Part shown: piece after piece, positions 36,798 through 45,640 of the stretch
Position numbering within the stretch: position 1 is the stretch's first letter
Layout of the letters: the number at the start of each line of letters is the position of its first letter
DNA from: Verrucomicrobia bacterium 12-59-8
Lineage (GTDB): Bacteria > Verrucomicrobiota > Verrucomicrobiae > Verrucomicrobiales > Verrucomicrobiaceae
NCBI GenBank assembly: GCA_002279765.1
Contig: NCCR01000033.1
Coordinates: 1 to 64,000, forward strand
Direction of reading: 5' to 3'
Length of the DNA stretch: 64,000 bases
Program-made: the position numbers and the translations under genes
Notes under the pieces: model-generated
The model's input: the letters and a program-made list of their open reading frames with translations, nothing else
Databases searched by the model: none
Told to the model about the DNA's origin: nothing

Positions 36798-37601
36798 TTA
36801 GCAGAAGCGCCGGAGGACCAGACGAAAAATGACCTGGGGCAACCGAAGCCAAGGAGCATGTTTCCTGGCCGCCATTTTCAATGCATTGGGCAACGCATGG
36901 AAAATGCGCCGCAGTCCGAGGCCCTTGTCGTCATGGGCCAGCAGCCATTTGGCGGGATGGACGACGTTGAGTTTCACACAGTCTGCCTGCCGTGAGATCC
37001 ACTGGGCGTCCGGGATGGAGGCGGCCCAGCGGGAGTCTTTATGGACATAGAGCACCACGTTCTGCTGGTAGTAGTAGGCGCAGTCTGGCGCGCCCCAGGC
37101 ATGCCGGCGCAGCAGATCAGAAGCAAGGTAGCCACGAGCCAGGAATTTTTCCGCCCAGTAGCTCTGCCACTGCTCATTGCGGTGATCAGTGCCACCTTGG
37201 AAAGGGATGGCGGCCGAAAACGCCACCACATCCGAGCAGGAGCAGAGGAAATCAACAAACCTCTCCGCCTTGTCCGCAGTGAGATGCTCTGCCACTTCCA
37301 TGCTGATGGCCATATCAAACCTGGAGCCAGGAGACTGCGGCGGGTTTTCCAGATCGACAGGCGTGAAGCGGTGCCAGGCGAGTTTAAACTCCTTCTCCTG
37401 GACGTAGCTGCCGTCAAAACCCCGCAGGGTGGGGACGCCCAGCTCGTCAAACACACTCAACCAGGTGCCCACTCCGCAGCCGATGTCCACCGCGGAGGCG
37501 GGCTGCAGCAAGGCGACGAGCTTTGACACTATGCAGCGGGCCGAGGCCTTCGATTCATCGGCGTAGGCGCTATAAAATTCGGGATCATAGAGGATGTTCA
37601 T
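36798..37601 (-). CDS. SAM-dependent methyltransferase
   Basis: 267 residues. Motif I is A-V-D-I-G-C-G-V-G-T-W-L at about 37-48, and the acidic loop is F-D-M-A-I-S-M-E-V-A-E-H-L. The C-terminal 70 residues are basic and helical, possibly peripheral to the membrane. The target is unknown; it is one of five methyltransferase genes in this polysaccharide locus. The stop lies 24 bases before the frameshifted methyltransferase start, and the gene begins 15 bases after the preceding glycosyltransferase. Confidence 0.86.
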   Translation of the reverse strand: MNILYDPEFYSAYADESKASARCIVSKLVALLQPASAVDIGCGVGTWLSVFDELGVPTLRGFDGSYVQEKEFKLAWHRFTPVDLENPPQSPGSRFDMAISMEVAEHLTADKAERFVDFLCSCSDVVAFSAAIPFQGGTDHRNEQWQSYWAEKFLARGYLASDLLRRHAWGAPDCAYYYQQNVVLYVHKDSRWAASIPDAQWISRQADCVKLNVVHPAKWLLAHDDKGLGLRRIFHALPNALKMAARKHAPWLRLPQVIFRLVLRRFC

Positions 37602-37616
37602 GATTGATTTGCTCGC

Positions 37617-38339
37617 TCACACCACACGCAGGCCACACCTGCGCAGCGCGGCCTTGGCGAAGGCCTTGCACTGAAACAACACGCGACGTGGCACCGACCA
37701 GTGGTGATAATTTTCCAACTCGTGCAGCAGCTTGATTTTCTGACGAACAGCGTCCCCTGGCTGGATGCAGGTGGCGTGGTGCATCACCACAGGCCAGGGC
37801 ATGCGCACGCCATGGCTGCGCGCATAAAAGTGGTCGCCCAGAAGCTGCCAGTGCAAGGCTTCAGGACGGCGGAGCAGCAGGTTGATGGCGTCCTGCTCGT
37901 TGCCCTGAGTCTCAGACACCGTGGCCCTGCGGACAGCGCGAAAGAAGTCCAGGGACTCACGGCAGCACCGAATGGCATAGAAGCCCCCGCAGGCGTGGTC
38001 TGTCTTTTTGTTGAGCCGTTGCGCGACAAACTGCAGGCCAGGCTGTTCAAAGGGACCCAGGATGTCCGCGGCTAACATGCCAAAGAACTGGATGTCGATG
38101 TCCGACCAGATGATGACCTGCCCTTCGTGACGGCTGATGGAGGTGATAATCTCATCCACCTTGAACAAGATGCAGCGCTTGAAATCGTCTGCCAAAAACT
38201 CACCGTCGCCTGCCTGATCCAGTTCGAGAGCGTGAAGGTCAAACTGCGTGTGATCCAGAGAAGGCAGGAAAAAGCGGTCGTACAGAACGCGGTGTGAGGG
38301 CGTTATGACGACGTAGAGAGGGATGCGGGAGGCAGGCAT
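37617..38339 (-). CDS. Putative nucleotide-diphospho-sugar glycosyltransferase
   Basis: 240 residues. The start at 38339 gives the beta-strand I-P-L-Y-V-V-I-T-P-S-H that opens a GT-A fold. V-I-I-W-S-D-I-D-I-Q-F-F contains the metal-binding D-x-D. A-C-G-G-F-Y-A-I-R and N-E-Q-D-A-I-N resemble the acceptor part of the nucleotide-diphospho-sugar transferase family. Similarity is motif-level only, so the family call is moderate. Neighbours are a flippase gene 17 bases upstream and a methyltransferase gene downstream. Confidence 0.65.
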   Translation of the reverse strand: MPASRIPLYVVITPSHRVLYDRFFLPSLDHTQFDLHALELDQAGDGEFLADDFKRCILFKVDEIITSISRHEGQVIIWSDIDIQFFGMLAADILGPFEQPGLQFVAQRLNKKTDHACGGFYAIRCCRESLDFFRAVRRATVSETQGNEQDAINLLLRRPEALHWQLLGDHFYARSHGVRMPWPVVMHHATCIQPGDAVRQKIKLLHELENYHHWSVPRRVLFQCKAFAKAALRRCGLRVV

Positions 38340-38356
38340 GGCCGGGGAAGCAAAAG

Positions 38357-39691
38357 TCAGCGGCCAAACAAGTCTCCAGAGCGGGCGGAGACATGGATCC
38401 AGCTCTTCAGATGCCGCCGAATATTGTGCGAGAACATCCAGCCCCATAAGCCGGCCTGTTGATCGACCGCCAGTTCAGGACAACTGGTGTTGCGATAGGC
38501 GGAGAAGAACCAAAGAATCCATGTCGAGACGCAGAAAGAGCCGGCGGAAAGCCAGGCACCACCGCCGAGGGCAAGACCCGTGGCCAGAACGGCGGCCTTG
38601 GCCAGAATGAGAAGCAGAAGGGCATGGACGTTCCCCCGTGTGCCGCCGTGCACCAGAGCTGCGCGCCAGTTAAACTGCAGCAGCACTGCTGGAGGAAGGG
38701 CCAGCGCAAAGGGAACCGCCAGCATGGCGGCGCTGGCAAAGGCAGGGCCATAGAAAAAGGTGATCAACGTGGGACCCGCAAGCCCGGCACCCAGAGCCAG
38801 CGCCACACCGAGGAGGCCGAGCATTCCCAGCGCGCGTGAGATGAAGACGCGACGCTCGTCCGCATTGCGCTCTCCCTTTAAGCGCGACAATCTTGGGATG
38901 ATGGGAACCAGGAGATAGCCCGCCAACTGAATGCAGATCTCATAGAGCTTCAGCGCGACGGTGAACTCCCCGAGCGCGGTCACCAGACTCCACGCGGCCA
39001 GCAGGAGGATCTCCACTTTGAAAAAAAGAGATTCAGCCTGGCCTTGAAGTAGGCTCTTCATGGCCCAACGCACCAAGCTGCGACTGCACGCAGCCAGCCG
39101 TTGTACTGAAACAAATTTCTTCAGCCTAGGAATGAGATGAGCCCAGCCCAAAAGAGCGCCAAACAGGGTTTCCCCGGCGGTGAGCACCAGCAGAATGCCG
39201 ATGGAGACACCACTTGCCGCAGCCGCCACCCGTGCGCAGATGCCCACCACTCCTATGAAGGTACCAATGAGGGCGGCTTGGGCGGACCTGCCCTCGGCGT
39301 GAAGGTCGGCAAAAAAGAGGTTCCCTGCCTGCAGCAGCGTGGGCAGGGCAAAGGCAGGCAGAGACCACGCGATCTGCTCATAAGCCGGCGAATGGCGCAG
39401 CAACCAGGCCAGACCGCACAACAGCAACGCTCCTAGAATACCCAGGGCCGTCATGACCACGACGCCGGCCTGCAAAATAGTGGAGGAATGACGGCGCAGA
39501 CCTGCCGCTGCCATGGAATGGGCCGAAGGCATGCCAAAATCACACGCGGCGGAGACCAGCCCTGTCATGGCAAGAGCAGCGGACAAGGTGCCGAGCCCCT
39601 CGGTGCCCAGCTTTCGACTGATGTAAACCGTGGACACCAAGCCACCCAAAAGACGGACGGCATGGCACCCGATGAGAACAAACGAAGTCAT
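38357..39691 (-). CDS. Polysaccharide flippase, Wzx/MATE-like
   Basis: A 444-residue membrane protein with about 12 hydrophobic helices and short loops. The opening V-R-L-L-G-G-L-V-S-T-V-Y-I-S-R-K-L-G-T-E-G-L-G is typical of polysaccharide-exporting flippases of the oligosaccharidyl-lipid family (Wzx). It would move undecaprenyl-linked repeat units across the inner membrane. It lies directly before the polymerase/ligase-like gene in chromosomal order, and the pair forms the Wzx/Wzy core of the locus. Confidence 0.87.
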   Translation of the reverse strand: MTSFVLIGCHAVRLLGGLVSTVYISRKLGTEGLGTLSAALAMTGLVSAACDFGMPSAHSMAAAGLRRHSSTILQAGVVVMTALGILGALLLCGLAWLLRHSPAYEQIAWSLPAFALPTLLQAGNLFFADLHAEGRSAQAALIGTFIGVVGICARVAAAASGVSIGILLVLTAGETLFGALLGWAHLIPRLKKFVSVQRLAACSRSLVRWAMKSLLQGQAESLFFKVEILLLAAWSLVTALGEFTVALKLYEICIQLAGYLLVPIIPRLSRLKGERNADERRVFISRALGMLGLLGVALALGAGLAGPTLITFFYGPAFASAAMLAVPFALALPPAVLLQFNWRAALVHGGTRGNVHALLLLILAKAAVLATGLALGGGAWLSAGSFCVSTWILWFFSAYRNTSCPELAVDQQAGLWGWMFSHNIRRHLKSWIHVSARSGDLFGR

Positions 39692-39725
39692 AAGGCTGAC
39701 ACTTCATCAAATGGGATCTTCAGGC

Positions 39726-41258
39726 TCATCTACGGCGCGCCATTCGCAGGGGATAACAATGGCGTACAGATGGCGCTGACATCGGCCTGACAGGTTTTTC
39801 AGCCGCTGCGGGCACCACGCTCCGCTGCTGGTTGATGTTTGCCCACATGATCCCAACAAGCAGCCACATGAACAGATTAACAGGAAAGATGTTCATGCGG
39901 TTCCCGCTGATCATGCAAGTGGCAAGCAGGCCCAACACGACACCCAGGGACGCTGCGGAGATCCACCGTTGCCTGCTATCCCGCAGCGCCCAGATGGAAC
40001 GGTGAATACGCACGAGAAAAAAGATGCAAAACGCGATGATGAACACGACGGGGACCACGCCATGGGACAGAAGTGCGGAAGTGAGCGGATCATGACTGGC
40101 CAGGGTGCCCTTCACGTTTTCACTGGCACCAAACAACGTCCAGATCTGACCGTCAGATACTAGGTGCCTGAAACCTTCCAGCCGGTCGCTGAAAGTTTGC
40201 ACACGTGTAATCTGATCCATAAATGCTGATCCGGGAGGCAGGTAATAGGAGACAAAAGCCTGCATATTCGCCAGACGATCCTGCAGCCAGGAGGCGGCCA
40301 AGATCAGGGTAGTGTAAAATGCGAGCCCAACGCCGTAAACGAGGCAGGTGCTGGAATAACGCAAGGCAGCGACGGCTATGACACCACCGGCGAAGATGAT
40401 TAGCAAATCGCTGCGGGAGGTGGAGGCGACCACTCCTGCCAGATAACACAGGCCCAAGAGGAAGGCCCGTGTGCCAGGAAGCGAGCGGCGGCGGGCCGCC
40501 GCAGGGCCGGACAGAAAGGCCAGTAGCGCAAACATGGCGCATATGGCGCCTAGGGCAGTAGGCGAGTTCAAGGTGGAAAACGGTCGTACATCTCCCGTGA
40601 TGATCTGGCTGATCAAAATCGAAAGGCCCGTCTTCAGGTACTCCACCTCAAAGTTCGCCAGTCCAAATGCGGCCTGATACATGCCATACAGCGCCACCGG
40701 CACGAATCCGATGAGCACCGTCTTCAAAAGCTTTAGCTGGTCTTCCATTTCAGGGAAAAGCAGCGGAATGATAAAGATGAAGGCCGAGTAGGCCGCGCCA
40801 TTGGCCAGATCCTGGGCCATGCCAGTGAAACCCGACGACCCGGCAACGGTAGCAAACGCAGCCACCGAGCACATGCAGACCAGGCCGAGGGACTTCATCT
40901 GGACAGGACCAAACTTTAGAGAGCCTGCCATGCATTTGGCCAGTGTACCGATCATGATGCTCAGCATCAGCACCGGCGGCGTGGCCAGCACATAGGTCAG
41001 GTCTTCATAGCTGATCCTGTCCACAAGCACCAGCAGACGCTTCATCAGGTCGGTGTAGCCGGACATCAGAACGAGCATAAAAACGCCCACCCGGGGCTGC
41101 CACAAGCCGAACAGGGCAGCCCCCGCCAGGATCAATCGAAACAACAGGCCCAACTGATTCCCGGAGGTCATCATGAGCGAGACGATGAAATACAAGGCCG
41201 CGCACAGACCTATGCCAATGATGGCCACCGCTGGGCAACCGCGTGACTCAGAGCTCAT
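39726..41258 (-). CDS. O-antigen ligase/Wzy-like polymerase
   Basis: A 510-residue polytopic membrane protein with about 12 helices and one large external loop. After the loop, S-H-D-P-L-T-S-A-L-L-S-H-G (near residue 390) carries the conserved His region seen in O-antigen ligases and polymerases. Sequence conservation in this family is low, so the call rests on topology, this motif and the neighbouring flippase and heptose genes. Polymerase versus ligase cannot be separated here. Confidence 0.8.
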   Translation of the reverse strand: MSSESRGCPAVAIIGIGLCAALYFIVSLMMTSGNQLGLLFRLILAGAALFGLWQPRVGVFMLVLMSGYTDLMKRLLVLVDRISYEDLTYVLATPPVLMLSIMIGTLAKCMAGSLKFGPVQMKSLGLVCMCSVAAFATVAGSSGFTGMAQDLANGAAYSAFIFIIPLLFPEMEDQLKLLKTVLIGFVPVALYGMYQAAFGLANFEVEYLKTGLSILISQIITGDVRPFSTLNSPTALGAICAMFALLAFLSGPAAARRRSLPGTRAFLLGLCYLAGVVASTSRSDLLIIFAGGVIAVAALRYSSTCLVYGVGLAFYTTLILAASWLQDRLANMQAFVSYYLPPGSAFMDQITRVQTFSDRLEGFRHLVSDGQIWTLFGASENVKGTLASHDPLTSALLSHGVVPVVFIIAFCIFFLVRIHRSIWALRDSRQRWISAASLGVVLGLLATCMISGNRMNIFPVNLFMWLLVGIMWANINQQRSVVPAAAEKPVRPMSAPSVRHCYPLRMARRR

Positions 41259-41309
41259 GATGAGGCACCAGGCATCTCTGACGAGACCCCGGAGATGAAG
41301 GTTAAACGA

Positions 41310-41897
41310 CTAACTTTCCGCAACGGCAAAGCTTTGTTCAGCCACATCGCAGAGGAGATGCCCGATGAGAAGGTGGCATTCCTGAACGCGGGCGGTGATC
41401 GCGGAGGGTGCTTTGAAGCTCAGCTTGGCTTCAGCAGCGCAATCGGCACCTTTTTCGCCGGTGAAGGCGATGGTGACACAGCCGCGTGCATTGGCGGCTT
41501 GAAGACCGAGCAGCACATTTTTGCTCGTGCCTGAAGTGGAAATGCCAAGCACGACATCACCGGGCTGGGCGAGCGCTTCGATCTGGCGCGAGAAGACGGT
41601 TTCGTACCCGAAATCGTTGCTGTGCGCGGTGAGGATCGAGGTGTCGGTGGTCAAGGCAAGACCGGCGAGGGCCGGGCGGTTGATGCGGTAACGCACGACG
41701 AGTTCGGCGGCGAGATGCTGTGCATCAGCAGCGCTACCACCGTTGCCGAAGAAGATGATTTTCTTCCCGTCTCTCAATGCGGTCAGCCAAGCGGCGGCCA
41801 GCGGAGCGATCTGATCACCCATCGCATTCAGTTTGGCGATGGCGTCCTGATGCTCGCTGAGATGAGTTTTAAAGAGAGAGGCGAAATCGGTACTCAT
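41310..41897 (-). CDS. gmhA: Phosphoheptose isomerase (sedoheptulose-7-phosphate isomerase)
   Basis: A 195-residue SIS-domain protein of standard GmhA length. I-I-F-F-G-N-G-G-S-A-A-D-A-Q-H-L-A-A-E-L is the family signature; the later S-T-S-G-T-S-K-N-V-L phosphate-binding loop and a C-terminal E-C-H-L-L-I-G-H zinc/active-site motif are present. It makes D-glycero-D-manno-heptose-7-phosphate, the first heptose precursor. It overlaps the kinase gene by ATGA. Confidence 0.92.
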   Translation of the reverse strand: MSTDFASLFKTHLSEHQDAIAKLNAMGDQIAPLAAAWLTALRDGKKIIFFGNGGSAADAQHLAAELVVRYRINRPALAGLALTTDTSILTAHSNDFGYETVFSRQIEALAQPGDVVLGISTSGTSKNVLLGLQAANARGCVTIAFTGEKGADCAAEAKLSFKAPSAITARVQECHLLIGHLLCDVAEQSFAVAES

Positions 41898-42889
41898 TTG
41901 GATGAGAAGGCTGCCAGCAGTTCGTCTGGCGTCAATGTGGCGGTGCCGAGCTTGCCAACGACGATGCCGCTGGCGTGGTTTGAGATTTCAGCGGCTTCGA
42001 GCAGGCTGTGACCGCTGGCGAGAGCGAGTGTGAGCAGAGCGATGGCGGTGTCGCCAGCGCCGGAGACATCGAAGACTTCACGCGCACGCGTGGGGATGTG
42101 ATGTGGAGGCTGGCCGCGCTCAAACAGCATCATCCCCTGCTCACCAAGGGTGACGAGGACACTGGCGACATTCCATTTGGCTAGCAGCACACGGCCCACT
42201 TCGAGGAGTTCGTTGTTTTCGAGCGGAGCTTCTGACAAGAGATGGTCTTCGAGACCGGCGGCGGCAAAGGCTTCGAGGCGGTTTGGTTTCACCAGAGAAA
42301 CGCCGGCCCAGGGCAAGGGATTGCGCGGAGAAGGATCGACAGTGACGATGAGATTGTGCTCGGCGGCGATCTTCGCGACCAGTTGCATGAGCTGCTCGGT
42401 CATGAAGCCCTTGCCGTAGTCTTCGAGGATGATGGCGTCGAGATTGGGCGCCAGATCACGGAGGCGCTGCTCTACTACAACGAGCTCGGCTTCGGTCAGC
42501 GGCAGGAGTTTCTCACGGTCCACACGGACGATTTGCTGCTGGCGTGCGGACACGCGTGCTTTCGAGATCGTGGGCAGCGTGGGATGAACGAGAAGCGGGG
42601 CGGGATCGACCTTGTCTTCGATCAAGAGTTCCCGCAGCTTGTCTGCGGCCATGTCCTTGCCGACGCGGCCCATGAGATGGGTGTTCGGCGAAAAGGGCGA
42701 GATGTTGCGGGCGACATTGGCGGCACCACCGGGATAGAATTCCTCACGGGTGACTTCCACGATGGGCACGGGAGCCTCTGGGGAAATGCGGCGCACATGG
42801 CCCCAGATGAAGTGATCGAGCATGACATCTCCCACCACGAGGATGCGGCCTTGCGCGAGTCGCTGGAGATGATCGCGGTTAAAGGTCAT
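41894..42889 (-). CDS. hldA: D-glycero-beta-D-manno-heptose-7-phosphate kinase
   Basis: A 331-residue PfkB-family kinase corresponding to the first domain of HldE/RfaE. V-V-G-D-V-M-L-D-H-F-I-W-G is the N-terminal signature, P-G-G-A-A-N-V-A-R-N binds sugar, and the catalytic Asp280 sits in D-V-S-G-A-G-D-T. The adenylyltransferase domain of HldE is absent, so heptose activation needs a separate enzyme not found here. ATGA-coupled to both the DAHP synthase and gmhA genes. Confidence 0.92.
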   Translation of the reverse strand: MTFNRDHLQRLAQGRILVVGDVMLDHFIWGHVRRISPEAPVPIVEVTREEFYPGGAANVARNISPFSPNTHLMGRVGKDMAADKLRELLIEDKVDPAPLLVHPTLPTISKARVSARQQQIVRVDREKLLPLTEAELVVVEQRLRDLAPNLDAIILEDYGKGFMTEQLMQLVAKIAAEHNLIVTVDPSPRNPLPWAGVSLVKPNRLEAFAAAGLEDHLLSEAPLENNELLEVGRVLLAKWNVASVLVTLGEQGMMLFERGQPPHHIPTRAREVFDVSGAGDTAIALLTLALASGHSLLEAAEISNHASGIVVGKLGTATLTPDELLAAFSSK

Positions 42890-43950
42890 TTGCTGCGGCG
42901 TGCGCGGACGGCGGCGGCGAGTTCGTCGAGCATGGCTGCTGTCGTCTCCCAGGAGACGCAGGCATCGGTAATGCTCTGACCATAGGTGAGCGGCTGGCCG
43001 GGCTTGGTGTCCTGGCGGCCTTCGACAAGATGGCTCTCAATCATCACGCCGGTGATGGCGGTGCTGCCTGTAGCGATTTGTTCGGCTACCGAAGCGGAGG
43101 CGACGGGCTGCTTGCGGTAGTCCTTGAGGCTGTTGCCGTGGCTGCAATCAACCATGACGCTGGCGGGCAGCCCTCGAGAGGTGAGCTGGTCCGCGACGGT
43201 CTTGATGGAGACCGCATCGAAGTTTGTGCCAGCTTTGCCACCGCGTAGTATGACGTGGCAGGCGTTGTTGCCCTTGGTGTTCACGATGGCGGCGACGCCG
43301 TCCTTGGTCACAGAGAGAAAGCAGTGCTGGCCTTTGGCGGCTTCAATCGCATCCAGCGCGACTTGAATGCCGCCGTCGGTTCCGTTTTTGAAACCCACTG
43401 GCATGGACAAACCGGAAGCGAGCTGGCGGTGCACCTGGCTTTCGGTGGTGCGCGCCCCGATGGCCCCCCAGGCGACCACATCGGCGATGTACTGCGGGGT
43501 GATCACGTCGAGGAATTCCGTGCCAGCGGGAACGCCACGCTTGGTAAGCTTGATCAGAAGATCACGCGCGCCACGCAGACCACCGTTGATGTCGAAGGAG
43601 CCGTCGAGATGCGGATCGTTGATGAAGCCTTTCCAGCCGACGGTGGTGCGCGGCTTTTCAAAATAGACACGCATCACGATCTCCAGATCGGCGGCATACT
43701 TCTCCCGTGCTTGAATGATGTGCTGGGCGTATTCAAGCGCGGACTTGGTGTCGTGGATGGAGCAGGGCCCGACGACGACGAGCAGACGGTCATCCTTCAG
43801 AGTCAGGATGGCTTCAGCACGTTTGCGCGAATCTTCAATGAATGCGGATTCCAACTCTCCTAGGCGGAACTCATGCATGAGCAGAGCGGGCTGGATGAGA
43901 GGAAGGATTTCAGCGACGCGAAGGTCGTCAGTGGGATGGGTTCGGCTCAC
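42886..43950 (-). CDS. 3-deoxy-7-phosphoheptulonate (DAHP) synthase, class I
   Basis: A 354-residue enzyme of the AroF/G/H type, catalysing the condensation of phosphoenolpyruvate and erythrose-4-phosphate that opens the shikimate pathway. G-P-C-S-I-H-D at 61-67 and the K-P-R-T motif at 99-102 contact PEP. The His and Cys metal region H-G-N-S-L-K-D-Y is near the C-terminus. Feedback type (Phe, Tyr or Trp) cannot be told from sequence by eye. It is the first gene of the heptose operon and overlaps the heptose kinase gene by ATGA, an unexpected pairing because its product is not a heptose precursor. Confidence 0.92.
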   Translation of the reverse strand: MSRTHPTDDLRVAEILPLIQPALLMHEFRLGELESAFIEDSRKRAEAILTLKDDRLLVVVGPCSIHDTKSALEYAQHIIQAREKYAADLEIVMRVYFEKPRTTVGWKGFINDPHLDGSFDINGGLRGARDLLIKLTKRGVPAGTEFLDVITPQYIADVVAWGAIGARTTESQVHRQLASGLSMPVGFKNGTDGGIQVALDAIEAAKGQHCFLSVTKDGVAAIVNTKGNNACHVILRGGKAGTNFDAVSIKTVADQLTSRGLPASVMVDCSHGNSLKDYRKQPVASASVAEQIATGSTAITGVMIESHLVEGRQDTKPGQPLTYGQSITDACVSWETTAAMLDELAAAVRARRSK

Positions 43951-44269
43951 GGCAAAATGGGGACAAAAAGCGGGCGCGCAGAATGGAGGAATCTGGCGGA
44001 GGTGGAAACCGAAAGTTCAGAGAAGATGCAAAATCGCCGTCATGCGGCACGCTGCCGCCCATGGTGCCCATCTCTCAGGCACCACCGCAGGTCGATGGAT
44101 TTCGGGTGCGCACAGGACGCGGGCAAGTGAGGCCAGCCGTGGGATTCCACGCATAGCAAATATGCCAATTACGGAAATTTGCATGATTTGGGTATTTTAG
44201 CAAAGCTAAATATCTGGCAACGCGTTATGAAATACTTTGGGGAAACACCCTTTGAGCTGCTCAGTAAAC
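43951..44269. other. Intergenic region upstream of the DAHP synthase gene
   Basis: About 320 bases without a convincing gene. The part nearest the DAHP synthase start is GC-rich. The distal part (about 44150-44230) is AT-rich and contains TTTAGC-AAA-GCTAAA (44196-44210), a perfect 6-base hairpin, and GCAAAT (44156-44161) paired with ATTTGC (44177-44182). These could be operator or promoter parts for the heptose/polysaccharide operon. No -35/-10 pair or RNA gene is recognisable. Confidence 0.35.
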
Positions 44270-44298
44270 AAAAAAGGCGGTCGTTGCCGACCGCCTTT
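44270..44298 (-). terminator. Rho-independent terminator of rpsB-tsf
   Basis: An 11-base perfect stem (44273-44283 with 44288-44298, loop TTGC). On the minus strand it is followed by a T-run (A-run 44270-44275). It starts about 26 bases after the tsf stop codon. Confidence 0.9.
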
Positions 44299-44323
44299 CG
44301 TGAAGTTGTTGAACGATCAGGTT

Positions 44324-44920
44324 TTAGATGTCTTCACCCACAGCGTAACGCACAAAGCGGCGCACGATGAGGTTTTCACCCAGTTCGGTGATCTTGCCTT
44401 TGATCAGATTCGCGATGGTGAGATCGGGATCTTTAATGAAGGCTTGTTCGAGCAGGCAGTTGTCGGCATAAAATTTCTCCATTTTGCCGTCCACGATTTT
44501 GTCCACGATGTTCGCGGGCTTGCCTTTGACCAGTTCGGCACCGATCTCACGCTCCTTGGCGACGAGGTCCGCAGGGACATCTTCGCGTTGGAGGTAGCGA
44601 GGGTTCGAGGCGGCGATGTGAAGGGAGATGTCCTTCACCAGAGCCTGGAAGTTTTCATTGCGGGCGACGAAGTCGGTCTCGCAGTTCACTTCGATGAGCA
44701 CGCCAATGCGGCCGGCCATGTGGATGTAGGAGGCGATGATGCCTTCCTTCGTCTGGCGGTCAGCCTTCTTCTCGGCCTTGATGGTGCCGTTTTTGCGGAG
44801 GATGGTTTCGGCCTTCTCAAGGTCGCCAGCGGCTTCCGTGAGGGCTTTTTTACATTCCATCATGCCTGCGTTGGTCTTTTCACGCAGGGTCATGACGAGT
44901 TTAGCGGAGATTTCAGCCAT
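44324..44920 (-). CDS. tsf: Elongation factor Ts
   Basis: A 198-residue EF-Ts, the nucleotide-exchange factor for EF-Tu. The N-terminal UBA-like domain contains V-M-T-L-R-E-K-T-N-A-G-M-M-E-C-K-K-A-L. The core motif V-N-C-E-T-D-F-V-A-R-N is the invariant Tu-contacting block. It is the compact form lacking much of the coiled-coil insert of longer proteins (about 280 residues). It follows rpsB as usual, 27 bases away, with a run of nine C on the coding strand in the gap. Confidence 0.96.
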   Translation of the reverse strand: MAEISAKLVMTLREKTNAGMMECKKALTEAAGDLEKAETILRKNGTIKAEKKADRQTKEGIIASYIHMAGRIGVLIEVNCETDFVARNENFQALVKDISLHIAASNPRYLQREDVPADLVAKEREIGAELVKGKPANIVDKIVDGKMEKFYADNCLLEQAFIKDPDLTIANLIKGKITELGENLIVRRFVRYAVGEDI

Positions 44921-44947
44921 GTGTCGGTTGGGGGGGGGTGAAATGGG

Positions 44948-45640
44948 TTACTTCTTGGCTTCAGCAGTGGCGACGATGACGGGGTCAATCAGCTTCTGCA
45001 GGATGATGCGGATGGAACGGATGGCGTCGTCGTTGGCGGCGATGGGGTAGTCGATGATGTTCGGGTCGGCGTTCGTGTCCACGAGGGCTACGATCGGGAT
45101 CTTCAGACGGCGGGACTCATGGACGGCGATGTGCTCACGTGCGGAGTCAACGATGACGACGGCGTCAGGGATCTTGCCCATGTGACGGATGCCGCGAAGA
45201 TTGCGCTCCAGCTTGATACGCTCGCGGTTGAGGCCGGCGAGCTCCTTCTTGGACATGAGCTTGAACTCAGGCTTGCTCTCGATCTCTTCGAGGTAGTTGA
45301 GACGGGCGATGCTCTTTTTGATCGTCTCCATGTTGGTGAGCGTGCCGCCCAGCCAGCGATGGTTGACGTAGAACTGTCCGCAAGCTTCGGAGGCCTGCTT
45401 CACGGCTTCCTGAGCCTGGCGTTTGCAGCCCACGAACAGGATTTTTTTGCCGCGACGGGCGAGGTCGGCCAGGAATTCAGCGGCCGTGTCGATCTGCTTG
45501 ACGGTTTCCTCGATGTTGAGGATGTGAATCTGGTTTTTGGTGCCCATGATGAAGCTCTTCATCTTGGGGTTCCAGCGCTTGGTTTGATGTCCGAAATGGA
45601 CTCCGGCTTCGACGAGCTCGGCGAGGATCTGTGTTGACAT
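44948..45640 (-). CDS. rpsB: 30S ribosomal protein S2
   Basis: 230 residues, near-standard for S2. The start at 45640 gives the conserved M-S-T-Q-I-L-A-E-L-V-E-A-G-V-H-F-G-H-Q-T-K-R-W-N-P-K-M. Further landmarks are H-R-W-L-G-G-T-L-T-N and the C-terminal A-N-D-D-A-I-R-S-I. No Shine-Dalgarno is apparent. The 5' leader is highly structured (separate entry). Confidence 0.96.
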   Translation of the reverse strand: MSTQILAELVEAGVHFGHQTKRWNPKMKSFIMGTKNQIHILNIEETVKQIDTAAEFLADLARRGKKILFVGCKRQAQEAVKQASEACGQFYVNHRWLGGTLTNMETIKKSIARLNYLEEIESKPEFKLMSKKELAGLNRERIKLERNLRGIRHMGKIPDAVVIVDSAREHIAVHESRRLKIPIVALVDTNADPNIIDYPIAANDDAIRSIRIILQKLIDPVIVATAEAKK

